Source: Acidovorax sp. 1608163 | GTDB taxonomy: Bacteria > Pseudomonadota > Gammaproteobacteria > Burkholderiales > Burkholderiaceae_C | Assembly (NCBI RefSeq): GCF_003669015.1 | Contig: NZ_CP033069.1 | Coordinates: 306,001-370,000, forward strand | DNA length: 64,000 bases | Direction of reading: 5' to 3' | Part shown: in pieces, positions 1 to 7,538 of the stretch | Position numbering within the stretch: the stretch's first letter is position 1 | Layout of the letters: every line of letters starts with the position of its first letter | Translations under genes and position numbers: made by a program | The notes under the pieces: model-generated | What the model was told of the DNA's origin: nothing | The model's database searches: none | What the model saw: the letters and a program-made list of their open reading frames with translations, nothing else

Positions 1-68
1 AGCTGGGCAGCGCCAGCATCATGACCATGCGCGGAGTCGGCTACTTCATGCCCCAGGAGCCCGCATGA
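1..68 (+). CDS. Response regulator, C-terminal end (partial)
   Basis: Only the last 21 codons are in the window, reading LGSASIMTMRGVGYFMPQEPA. The TMRGVGYFM stretch is the usual end of the winged-helix DNA-binding domain of OmpR/PhoB-type response regulators, where the wing hairpin contacts the minor groove. The stop codon overlaps the start of the histidine kinase as ATGA, so the two form a translationally coupled two-component pair. The receiver domain lies outside the window, so the signal cannot be inferred. Confidence 0.8.
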   Translation, partial: LGSASIMTMRGVGYFMPQEPA

Positions 69-1471
69 CCGCCCCTGCCGACCCCCGCGCACCCACATCC
101 GGCGGGCGCGCCTCCCTCACGCGCCACCTGCTGCTGTGGTCCCTGGGGGCTCTGGTGTTGGTGTGGGGCAGTTTTGTCTTTCTGGGTTACAAAACCGGCG
201 TTCACGAGGCCGATGAGCTGACCGACGGGCATCTGGCCAGCGTGGCCGCCTTGCTGCTGAACCTGCGCGCTTATGAAGCCGTGGATGGCGTGCACACCGA
301 ACGCACCCTGCTGCCGGGCCTGAAGGCGCACGACTACCAGCAGTCCTTGAGCGTGGCGCAGTGGGATGCGCAGGGGCGCCTGGTGGCGGTGAGCGGCTCG
401 GCGCAATTGCCCCCGTTCGATGCACGCGAGGGGTTTATTGACCTGCAACTGGGCACACCGCCCGTGGCCTGGCGCGGTTTTTCGCAATGGAACGTGGAGC
501 GCACCCGCAAGATCATGGTGCTGGTGGCGGTGCACGAGCGCGATGAGCTGGCAGAAGACATTGCCGAGCAAATGATCGAGCCGGGTCTGTGGCTGCTGCC
601 TGTCATTGCGCTGGCTTTGGGGCTGGCCTTGCGCCGGGGGCTCAAGCCGCTGTATGCCCTGTCGGACGACGTGGCCGCGCTGGACCCGGCCATGGACCAC
701 CGCCTGGCCTCCCAAAACGCCTGGAAAGAGTTCGAGTCTGTCGAAGCCTCCATCAACACCCTGCTGGACCGCCAGCAGGCCGCCATGGCCCGCGAGCGCC
801 GGCTGGCCAATGAAGTGGCCCATGAGCTGCGCACACCCCTGTCGTCGATTGCGCTGCAAGCCAGTGCGCTGGACGGCGGCCTGGCGCCGGACGCCCAGGC
901 GCAGGCTTTGGCGCGCATTCGGCAAGACGCCCTGCGGGCCGGGCATGTGCTCAACCAGTTGCTGGCCCTGGCCCGCGCCAGCCGTGCTGAGCTGGACAGC
1001 GCGACGGCCCAGGTAGACCTGGCCGCCATGGCGCGCGGTGTGTGCGCGGACTATGCCCAGGCGGCCTGGCAGCGGGGCGATGAGCTGGAAGTCAGCGCCC
1101 CGGCCAGCCTGTGGGTGCAGGGGCATGCCGTGCTGCTGGACCTGGTTTTGCGCAACCTCATCGAAAACGCCCTCAAACACACGCCCCCAGGCACCCACAT
1201 TGCGGTGCAAATGGCAGAAGACAGGGCCGAGGACAGTGGGGCCCCGGCGGCTTGGCTGCAGGTGTGCGACGACGGTGCGCGGCCCCACCCTGCCCAAGGC
1301 GGCGCGCCCGCCCCCGTGGTGGCGGTGGACAGTCTGCACCTGGGCCATGAAATCGTGACCCGCGTGGCCCAGGTGCACCGCGCCCGGTTTGGCCAAGCCC
1401 CTGCGCCAGTGCCATTCACCACCTGCTACCGTCTGGATTTGCTGAAGGAGCCTTTCCCCGCGCCCAGGTAA
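65..1471 (+). CDS. Two-component sensor histidine kinase with degenerate ATP-binding end
   Basis: A 468-residue inner-membrane kinase of the QseC/TctE layout: TM1 about 21-42, periplasmic sensor about 43-165, TM2 about 172-190, HAMP-like linker, then an H-box HELRTPL with phospho-acceptor His253. The N-box (RNLIENALKH, 363-372) is intact. The G1 box, expected as DxGxG, reads CDDGARPHPA (401-410), and no GLGL-type G2 box follows: the C-terminal 60 residues are Pro/Ala-rich and unlike a normal HATPase end. It may have low or altered kinase activity, or act mainly as a phosphatase. It starts inside the stop codon of the regulator upstream. Confidence 0.85.
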   Translation: MTAPADPRAPTSGGRASLTRHLLLWSLGALVLVWGSFVFLGYKTGVHEADELTDGHLASVAALLLNLRAYEAVDGVHTERTLLPGLKAHDYQQSLSVAQWDAQGRLVAVSGSAQLPPFDAREGFIDLQLGTPPVAWRGFSQWNVERTRKIMVLVAVHERDELAEDIAEQMIEPGLWLLPVIALALGLALRRGLKPLYALSDDVAALDPAMDHRLASQNAWKEFESVEASINTLLDRQQAAMARERRLANEVAHELRTPLSSIALQASALDGGLAPDAQAQALARIRQDALRAGHVLNQLLALARASRAELDSATAQVDLAAMARGVCADYAQAAWQRGDELEVSAPASLWVQGHAVLLDLVLRNLIENALKHTPPGTHIAVQMAEDRAEDSGAPAAWLQVCDDGARPHPAQGGAPAPVVAVDSLHLGHEIVTRVAQVHRARFGQAPAPVPFTTCYRLDLLKEPFPAPR

Positions 1472-1584
1472 AATCACAGAGTTACCAAGCGGTTACCAAG
1501 CATTTGCCAATGGCCGCCTGAAAAATTGCCAGCCCGTGAAGGGCCCTGGCGCCCCCTCACCCACCCACAACGGACCCAACGACC

Positions 1585-2649
1585 ATGCCTCTCGTCTCCA
1601 TGCGCGAACTGCTCGACCATGCCGCTATCAACGGCTATGGCATCCCTGCATTCAATGTGAACAACCTGGAGCAAGTCCAGGCCGTGATGGCGGCCGCAGA
1701 CGAGGTGGGGGCCCCGGTCATCCTGCAAGCCAGCGCAGGCGCCCGCAAGTACGCAGGCGAGCCCTTCATCAAGCACCTGATCCAGGCTGCGGTCGAGGCT
1801 TTTCCGCACATCCCGCTGGTGATGCACCAGGACCATGGCACTTCGCCCAAGATCTGCCAGGGCGCGATTGACCTGGGCTTTGGCTCCGTGATGATGGACG
1901 GCTCGCTGATGGAAGACGGCAAGACGCCTTCGTCCTTCGATTACAACGTGGATGTGACCCGCAAGGTGGTGGAGCTGGCACACCAGTACGGCGTTACCGT
2001 CGAGGGCGAGCTGGGTTGCCTGGGCAACCTGGAAACCGGCGATGCGGGTGAAGAAGACGGCATTGGCGCCGAAGGCAAGCTCGACCACAGCCAGATGCTG
2101 ACCGACCCTGAGGAAGCCGCCCAGTTCGTCAAGGCCACGCAACTGGACGCACTGGCGATTGCCATCGGCACCAGCCACGGCGCGTACAAGTTCAGCCGTC
2201 CGCCCACAGGCGACATCCTGGCCATCAGCCGCGTCAAGGAAATCCACGCCCGCATCCCCAACACCCACTTGGTGATGCACGGCTCGTCCTCCGTGCCGCA
2301 AGAGCTGCTGGCCATCATCAACCAGTACGGCGGCAAGATGAAGGAAACCTACGGCGTGCCCGTGGCCGAGATCCAGGAAGCCATCAAGCACGGCGTGCGC
2401 AAGATCAATATCGACACCGACATCCGCCTGGCCATGACCGGCGCGGTGCGCAAGTTCCTGGCCGAGAACCCTGAAAAGTTCGATGCCCGCGAATGGCTCA
2501 AGCCCGCCCGCGAAGCCGCCAAGCTGGTGTGCAAGCAGCGCTACCTGGAGTTCGGCTGCGAAGGCCAGGGCTCCAAGATCAAGGGCCTGAGCCTGCAGAC
2601 CATTGCCGCGCAATACGCTTCGGGCGCTCTGGCCCAGGTGGTGAACTGA
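1585..2649 (+). CDS. fba: Class II fructose-1,6-bisphosphate aldolase
   Basis: A 354-residue zinc-dependent aldolase that interconverts fructose-1,6-bisphosphate with dihydroxyacetone phosphate and glyceraldehyde-3-phosphate. The zinc/catalytic motif HQDHG lies at 81-85, the EGELG segment follows near 137, and the C-terminal phosphate-binding KINIDTDIR is present. Length and the C-terminal extension fit the 'Calvin-cycle subtype' of class II aldolases (CbbA/FbaA of betaproteobacteria), though no other Calvin-cycle gene is near. It stands alone, preceded by 113 bases after the kinase, and is followed by a strong hairpin terminator. Confidence 0.95.
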   Translation: MPLVSMRELLDHAAINGYGIPAFNVNNLEQVQAVMAAADEVGAPVILQASAGARKYAGEPFIKHLIQAAVEAFPHIPLVMHQDHGTSPKICQGAIDLGFGSVMMDGSLMEDGKTPSSFDYNVDVTRKVVELAHQYGVTVEGELGCLGNLETGDAGEEDGIGAEGKLDHSQMLTDPEEAAQFVKATQLDALAIAIGTSHGAYKFSRPPTGDILAISRVKEIHARIPNTHLVMHGSSSVPQELLAIINQYGGKMKETYGVPVAEIQEAIKHGVRKINIDTDIRLAMTGAVRKFLAENPEKFDAREWLKPAREAAKLVCKQRYLEFGCEGQGSKIKGLSLQTIAAQYASGALAQVVN

Positions 2650-2706
2650 TGGGGACACGCGGGTGAGGCGCCGGGGCGCTACCCGCAGTGGTCTGCCCGT
2701 CCGCAC

Positions 2707-2740
2707 AGCCCGCAAGCACCTGGTGCTTTCGGGCTTTTTC
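2707..2740 (+). terminator. Rho-independent terminator of fba
   Basis: A GC-rich stem with arms AGCCCG(c)AAGCA and TGCTT(t)CGGGCT around a 5-base loop is followed by a run of five T residues. It begins 57 bases after the fba stop codon. Confidence 0.85.
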
Positions 2741-2750
2741 TTTGGGGGCC

Positions 2751-2933
2751 AGGAGCCTGTCGGACTTGGAAATCGTCGGCTGCAAACCGACCACAGCGGT
2801 CCATTTTTTACCGCCTTTTTGCCCCATAGCTCGGCTATGGGGCTGCAAATTCGGCAAAAACTGTCCTCGCTGGGGCCGCTTTTGTCGAAACCGTTGGTTT
2901 TCGCTGTCGACGCTCCAAGCCCGACAGGCTCCT
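2751..2933. repeat. 183-bp MITE-like element with 19-bp terminal inverted repeats
   Basis: The left end AGGAGCCTGTCGGACTTGG (2751-2769) and the right end (2915-2933) are inverted copies with one mismatch in 19. In the centre a perfect 10-bp stem GCCCCATAGC/GCTATGGGGC encloses a TCG loop (2821-2843). The element is more A+T-rich than its surroundings and has no plausible gene. It fills most of the 420-bp gap between fba and pntAA; the rest of that gap holds the fba terminator and the pntAA leader. No second copy was seen in the window. Confidence 0.7.
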
Positions 2934-3069
2934 TGCGTTCATTGGCTGACACAACGCAGCAAAGTCGCCGCCAAGTGCGGTAAACCCCCCATGCCGCCAA
3001 AACAACTTCATGTAAGCTGCCGTTCAGAAATCTGAACGACCACCGGGTTCCCCAACGTGAGGAGATGAC

Positions 3070-4185
3070 ATGTTCATAGGAGTGCCAGCAGAGACGGTGG
3101 CCGGGGAAACCCGGGTCGCGGCAACGCCCGAGACCGTCAAAAAGCTCACCGCCCTGGGGCACAGCCTGCGTGTGCAGTCGGGGGCGGGCCTGGCCGCCAG
3201 CGTGACCGATGCGGCCTATGAGGCCGCAGGGGCCGAGATCACCGACGCCGCAGGCGCCTGGGGGGCCCCTTTGATGCTCAAGGTGCGCTGCCCGTCAGAG
3301 GCCGAAGCCCCCTGGCTGCGCAGCGGCACCACCCTGGTGGGCATGCTCAACCCCTTTGATGCCGCCGGTCTGCAGCGGCTGGCGGCGGCGGGTGTCACGG
3401 CCTACGCCCTGGAGGCCGCGCCACGCACCACCCGTGCCCAGAGCATGGACGTGCTCTCTTCCCAGGCCAACATTGCGGGCTACAAGGCCGTGATGATCGC
3501 GGCCGACCGCTACCAGCGCTTTTTCCCCATGCTCATGACGGCCGCCGGTACGGTGAAAGCCGCGCGCGTGGTGGTGCTGGGTGTGGGCGTGGCGGGCCTG
3601 CAGGCCATTGCCACGGCCAAGCGGCTGGGCGCGGTGATCGAGGCGTCGGACGTGCGTCCCAGCGTCAAGGAACAGGTGGAATCTCTGGGCGCCAAGTTCA
3701 TCGATGTGCCCTACGAAACGGCCGAAGAAAAAGAGGCCGCCGAAGGCGTGAGCGGCTATGCCCGGCCCATGCCCCCCAGCTGGCTGGAGCGGCAAAAGAT
3801 GGAAGTCGCCAAGCGCGTGGCGCAGGCCGATGTGGTCATCACCACGGCGCTCATTCCAGGCCGCCCGGCGCCCGTGCTGGTCACGCCCGAGATGGTGCAG
3901 GCCATGAAGGCTGGCTCGGTGATCGTGGACCTGGCCGCGCCGCAGGGCGGCAACTGCCCGCTGACCGAGCCCGGCAGCACCGTGGTCAAGCACGGCGTGA
4001 CGCTGGTGGGCGAGACCAACCTGCCCGCCCTGGTCGCGGCCGATGCGTCGTCGCTGTACGCTCGCAACGTTCTGGATTTTTTGAAACTCATCATCAACAA
4101 GGAAGGTGCCCTGCATGTGGACATGCAGGACGACATCGTGGCCGCCTGCCTGATGGCCCACGAAGGCACCCTGAAACGCGCATGA
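3070..4185 (+). CDS. pntAA: NAD(P) transhydrogenase subunit alpha part 1 (NAD-binding domain I)
   Basis: 371 residues covering only the soluble NAD(H)-binding domain of proton-translocating transhydrogenase, as in the three-subunit enzymes of Rhodospirillum type. It resembles alanine dehydrogenase; the dinucleotide-binding glycine motif is VVVLGVGVAGLQA, followed by acidic and Arg residues in IEASDVRP. It transfers hydride between NADH and NADP+ together with PntB, coupled to the proton gradient. A GAGGAG ribosome-binding site precedes the ATG. The stop overlaps the next gene by 4 bases. Its membrane partner pntAB is not adjacent but two genes downstream. Confidence 0.95.
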   Translation: MFIGVPAETVAGETRVAATPETVKKLTALGHSLRVQSGAGLAASVTDAAYEAAGAEITDAAGAWGAPLMLKVRCPSEAEAPWLRSGTTLVGMLNPFDAAGLQRLAAAGVTAYALEAAPRTTRAQSMDVLSSQANIAGYKAVMIAADRYQRFFPMLMTAAGTVKAARVVVLGVGVAGLQAIATAKRLGAVIEASDVRPSVKEQVESLGAKFIDVPYETAEEKEAAEGVSGYARPMPPSWLERQKMEVAKRVAQADVVITTALIPGRPAPVLVTPEMVQAMKAGSVIVDLAAPQGGNCPLTEPGSTVVKHGVTLVGETNLPALVAADASSLYARNVLDFLKLIINKEGALHVDMQDDIVAACLMAHEGTLKRA

Positions 4186-4988
4186 CCCTTTCGACACGCA
4201 TGACCTTATTTACCCGGCTGACCCGTTTGAACACTGCCTCCCTTTTTTCTGAGCCCGCCCGTGCTGTGGGCGCGCTGCGCCAGTGGGGCCTGCGTGCCGT
4301 GGTGGCGGCGGGCGTGCTGGCCACGGTGGCCTGTGCCCCCGTCAAGCCTGCAGCCACCCCTGAATACCCCGTAGGCCGTGCGCGGCTGGCCCTGCCGGAA
4401 GGCACCTGGGAAGACCTGGGCCAAAGCACCGTGGCCCTGCCCGTGCGCCCCGCCCCGGGCACCATCCCCTTGCAGACCCGTGCCGTGGGGCTGCGCGGTG
4501 CCGACAAGGAACTGCTGGCGGTGGCGCTGGTGCAGACCAACAGCACCAACTACCCGCGTGAGCAAACGCTGTGGACTGGCACCTGCCCGCGCCAGGACGG
4601 TGTGTGGGTGGAAGACGCCGCCCAGGCCAGCCCGGTGCGTGTGGACTGCCTGCGCCTCAAGCGCTGGGCCAACAACCGCGACTGGCTGGACAAGAACCAG
4701 CCCGAGTTGGTGCGCTGGATGGCCGACCACAAGGTGGCCTTCACGCGCCCGGTGTCGCACCTCAACTACCGCTACGCCACCCAAGGCGGCGCGTATGTGG
4801 AAGTGAACATCGTCGCCGACCAGCGCCTGGTGCGCCCCAAGACCATCAACAACGAAGAGTTTTTGCGCGCTGGCTACCCCGCGCAAGACTGGGCCCAGAA
4901 AGTGGCGCAGGCCGCACGCCAGAGCGTCAGCATGATGGACGGGTACCTGGCCCTGCCAGCGTTCCCGATTCCCGAGTCGAAGTTGTAG
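4182..4988 (+). CDS. Putative lipoprotein of unknown function inside the pnt operon
   Basis: 268 residues if read from the ATG that overlaps the pntAA stop (ATGA). A hydrophobic stretch followed by a lipobox-like LATVAC near residue 50 suggests an exported lipoprotein. The long N-terminal region before it is atypical, so a GTG start at 4266 (28 codons later) would give a more normal signal peptide. The mature part is soluble, with several aromatic residues and Cys residues (TGTCPRQ, RVDCLRL) that may form a disulfide. I do not recognise the family. Its coupling to pntAA suggests co-expression with the transhydrogenase. Confidence 0.7.
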   Translation: MTLSTRMTLFTRLTRLNTASLFSEPARAVGALRQWGLRAVVAAGVLATVACAPVKPAATPEYPVGRARLALPEGTWEDLGQSTVALPVRPAPGTIPLQTRAVGLRGADKELLAVALVQTNSTNYPREQTLWTGTCPRQDGVWVEDAAQASPVRVDCLRLKRWANNRDWLDKNQPELVRWMADHKVAFTRPVSHLNYRYATQGGAYVEVNIVADQRLVRPKTINNEEFLRAGYPAQDWAQKVAQAARQSVSMMDGYLALPAFPIPESKL

Positions 4989-5066
4989 GCGTGCCGGGGT
5001 GCTGCCCTGGTGGGCAGCGGTGTGGACCACAAGAAAACAAACAATCAAAAAGCGGAGGGTTGGAAC

Positions 5067-5618
5067 GTGGGAGTTATTTTGCAGATCCTGGGGTTGGTCA
5101 TCACCTTCACCATGGCCATGGAGGCCTTGCGCCGCTTTGGCATTGATGTGGGGTGGCTCAACCCGCTGACTTTTTTCCACCGCCGGGCATGGCGCAAAAA
5201 GGTGAGCACGCCGCCCCTGTATGCCTTGGACCACCCTGTAGACGTGGTGGCCGTGTTGGCCTTGGCCACGGTGCAGACCACGGGTGCCATCACCACGGCC
5301 CAGAAGGCGGGTGTGCAGTCCTTGCTGCAGCAGCACCTGCAAATGAACGAGTCCGATGCCGCCAATTTATGGGTGGCCAGCGCCCACTTGCTGCGCAGCC
5401 GGGCGCTGGCGCTGAGCGAATTGCCGGATGTGCTGGCCCGCAGTGCGGACAAGTTCACCGACTACCACGTGCAAACCCTGCAGGCTGTGATGCGCGCCGC
5501 CGCCGACATTGAGCCCCCCATCAACGACGCCCAGCGAAAGCTGCTGGACGCCGTGGATGCTTACTTTGCCAAAAGGAAAGCGGCCTCAAGCCCCTGGTCT
5601 TCGGCCAATCCCGGTTAA
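5067..5618 (+). CDS. Membrane-anchored helical protein of unknown function between pntAA and pntAB
   Basis: I choose the GTG at 5067 because a GGAGG site lies 8 bases upstream; this gives 183 residues. The first 20 residues (GVILQILGLVITFTMAMEA) form a membrane anchor, a short Pro/Arg linker follows, and residues about 55-175 are a helical domain. Its pattern (ITTAQKAGVQSLLQQHLQM, later DYHVQTLQAVMRAAA) loosely recalls TerB/DjlA-type helical domains, but this is only an impression. The gene ends 23 bases before pntAB, so it belongs to the transhydrogenase operon. Confidence 0.65.
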   Translation: MGVILQILGLVITFTMAMEALRRFGIDVGWLNPLTFFHRRAWRKKVSTPPLYALDHPVDVVAVLALATVQTTGAITTAQKAGVQSLLQQHLQMNESDAANLWVASAHLLRSRALALSELPDVLARSADKFTDYHVQTLQAVMRAAADIEPPINDAQRKLLDAVDAYFAKRKAASSPWSSANPG

Positions 5619-5641
5619 CCCCGTCCCCACAGGAGAACCCC

Positions 5642-5971
5642 ATGGATGCTGTCTCGCCCACGTTGATCAACCTCATCATCTTTGTGCTGGCCATCTATGT
5701 GGGCTACCACGTGGTGTGGACGGTGACGCCTGCCCTGCACACCCCGCTCATGGCGGTGACCAATGCCATCTCGGCCATCGTCATCGTCGGGGCCATGCTG
5801 GCGGCGGCGCTCACCGAGACGCCGCTGGGCAAAACCATGGGGGTGCTGGCCGTGGCACTGGCGGCGGTGAATGTGTTTGGCGGCTTCCTGGTCACCCGGC
5901 GCATGCTGGAGATGTTCAAGAAAAAAGAGCGTAAAGCGCCCGTGGATAAAGCGCAAGAAGCTATCAAATAA
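5642..5971 (+). CDS. pntAB: NAD(P) transhydrogenase subunit alpha part 2 (membrane domain)
   Basis: 109 residues with three to four hydrophobic segments (LINLIIFVLAIYVGYHVVW, NAISAIVIVGAMLAAAL, MGVLAVALAAVNVFGGFLV), matching the small membrane subunit that builds the proton channel with PntB. The conserved start of the second segment, TPLMAVTNAISAI, is present. An AGGAGA ribosome-binding site precedes the ATG. The last codons, KAQEAIK-stop, are encoded within a copy of the genome's main hairpin repeat, so the natural C-terminus may have been replaced by repeat sequence. Confidence 0.93.
   Translation: MDAVSPTLINLIIFVLAIYVGYHVVWTVTPALHTPLMAVTNAISAIVIVGAMLAAALTETPLGKTMGVLAVALAAVNVFGGFLVTRRMLEMFKKKERKAPVDKAQEAIK
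5945..5970 (-). repeat. Hairpin repeat fragment at the pntAB stop codon
   Basis: On the minus strand this reads ATTTGATAGCTTCTTGCGCT followed by TTATC, the head and left arm of the main interspersed repeat. The stop codon TAA of pntAB falls inside it. Confidence 0.6.
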
Positions 5972-5983
5972 GGAGCAGATGGC

Positions 5984-7408
5984 ATGAGCATGAACCTTGT
6001 CACGCTGCTGTACCTGGTCGCCAGCGTCTGCTTTATCCAGGCCCTTAAAGGGCTCTCGCACCCCACCACCTCCATCCGGGGCAACCTCTTTGGCATGGTG
6101 GGCATGGCCATTGCCATCCTCACCACAGCGGCGCTGATCGTGGAGCTGTCGGGCGGCAAGGCCGAGGGCATGGTGTATGTGCTGGGTGCGCTGCTGGTGG
6201 GCGGCGCGGCGGGCTCGGTGATGGCCAACCGCGTCGAGATGACCAAGATGCCCGAGCTGGTGGCCTTCATGCACAGCATGATCGGCCTGGCGGCGGTGTT
6301 CATTGCCGTGGCCGCCGTGGCCGAGCCCTGGGCGTTCCAGATCGTGGCCAAGGGCCAGCCCATCCCGGTGGGCAACCGGCTGGAGCTGTTCCTGGGTGCG
6401 GCCATCGGGGCCATCACCTTCAGTGGTTCGGTCATTGCGTTTGGCAAGCTCTCGGGCAAGTACAAGTTCCGCTTTTTTCAAGGTGCCCCCGTGCAGTTTG
6501 CCGGGCAGCATTTGCTGAACCTGGTGCTGGGTTTAGCCACCGTGGGGCTGGGGCTGCTGTTTGTGGCCACCGAGAGTTGGACAGCCTTCTTCGCCATGCT
6601 GGCGCTGTCGTTCGTGCTGGGCGTGCTCATCATCATCCCGATTGGTGGGGCGGACATGCCGGTGGTGGTGTCCATGCTCAACAGCTACTCGGGCTGGGCG
6701 GCAGCGGGCATTGGCTTTAGCCTGAACAACTCCATGCTGATCATTGCGGGCTCGCTGGTGGGCAGCTCGGGCGCGATCCTGAGCTACATCATGTGCAAGG
6801 CCATGAACCGCTCGTTCTTCAACGTGATTTTGGGCGGCTTTGGCGGCGACACCGCCACCGCGGCGGCGGGCGCGCAGGTGCAGCGCAGCGTCAAGACGGG
6901 CAGCGCCGACGATGTGGCCTTTGTGCTGGGCAATGCCGAGACCGTGGTCATCGTGCCCGGCTACGGCCTGGCGGTGGCGCGCGCGCAGCATGCCGTCAAA
7001 GAGCTGGCGGCCAAGCTCACCGAAAAAGGCATTACCGTGAAATACGCCATCCACCCCGTGGCGGGGCGCATGCCGGGCCACATGAATGTGCTGCTGGCCG
7101 AAGCCGAAGTGCCCTACGACCAGGTGTTTGAGATGGAAGACATCAACGGCGAATTCGGGCAGGCAGACGTGGCTATCATTCTGGGCGCCAACGATGTGGT
7201 GAACCCCGCTGCCCACACCAAGGGCAGCCCGATTTACGGTATGCCCATCCTCGAAGCCTACAAGGCCAAAACGGTGATCGTGAACAAACGCTCCATGGCC
7301 GCGGGCTATGCGGGCCTGGACAACGAGCTGTTCTACATGGACAAGACCATGATGGTCTTCGGTGACGCCAAGAAGGTGGTCGAAGACATTGGAAAGGCCT
7401 TGGAGTAA
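5984..7408 (+). CDS. pntB: NAD(P) transhydrogenase subunit beta
   Basis: 474 residues: about eight to nine hydrophobic segments (residues 1-260) forming the proton-conducting domain II, then the soluble NADP(H)-binding domain III with VIVPGYGLAVARAQ and HPVAGRMPGHMNVLLAEA, both typical of PntB. It completes the inner-membrane transhydrogenase with PntAA and PntAB, an NADPH source for biosynthesis. The AGGAG site in the 12-base gap after pntAB supports the ATG at 5984. Confidence 0.96.
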   Translation: MSMNLVTLLYLVASVCFIQALKGLSHPTTSIRGNLFGMVGMAIAILTTAALIVELSGGKAEGMVYVLGALLVGGAAGSVMANRVEMTKMPELVAFMHSMIGLAAVFIAVAAVAEPWAFQIVAKGQPIPVGNRLELFLGAAIGAITFSGSVIAFGKLSGKYKFRFFQGAPVQFAGQHLLNLVLGLATVGLGLLFVATESWTAFFAMLALSFVLGVLIIIPIGGADMPVVVSMLNSYSGWAAAGIGFSLNNSMLIIAGSLVGSSGAILSYIMCKAMNRSFFNVILGGFGGDTATAAAGAQVQRSVKTGSADDVAFVLGNAETVVIVPGYGLAVARAQHAVKELAAKLTEKGITVKYAIHPVAGRMPGHMNVLLAEAEVPYDQVFEMEDINGEFGQADVAIILGANDVVNPAAHTKGSPIYGMPILEAYKAKTVIVNKRSMAAGYAGLDNELFYMDKTMMVFGDAKKVVEDIGKALE

Positions 7409-7538
7409 GGCCCTCCCCGAGAGCGCCGCCCGCAGGGATGGCCTTCGGGCGACATCACAGAGTTTTTTAGCAACCACGGAGCACCACCGGCCACCACAAG
7501 ACCGGGCTCCACCGACAGAGAAGTTTGGAGAGACACGC

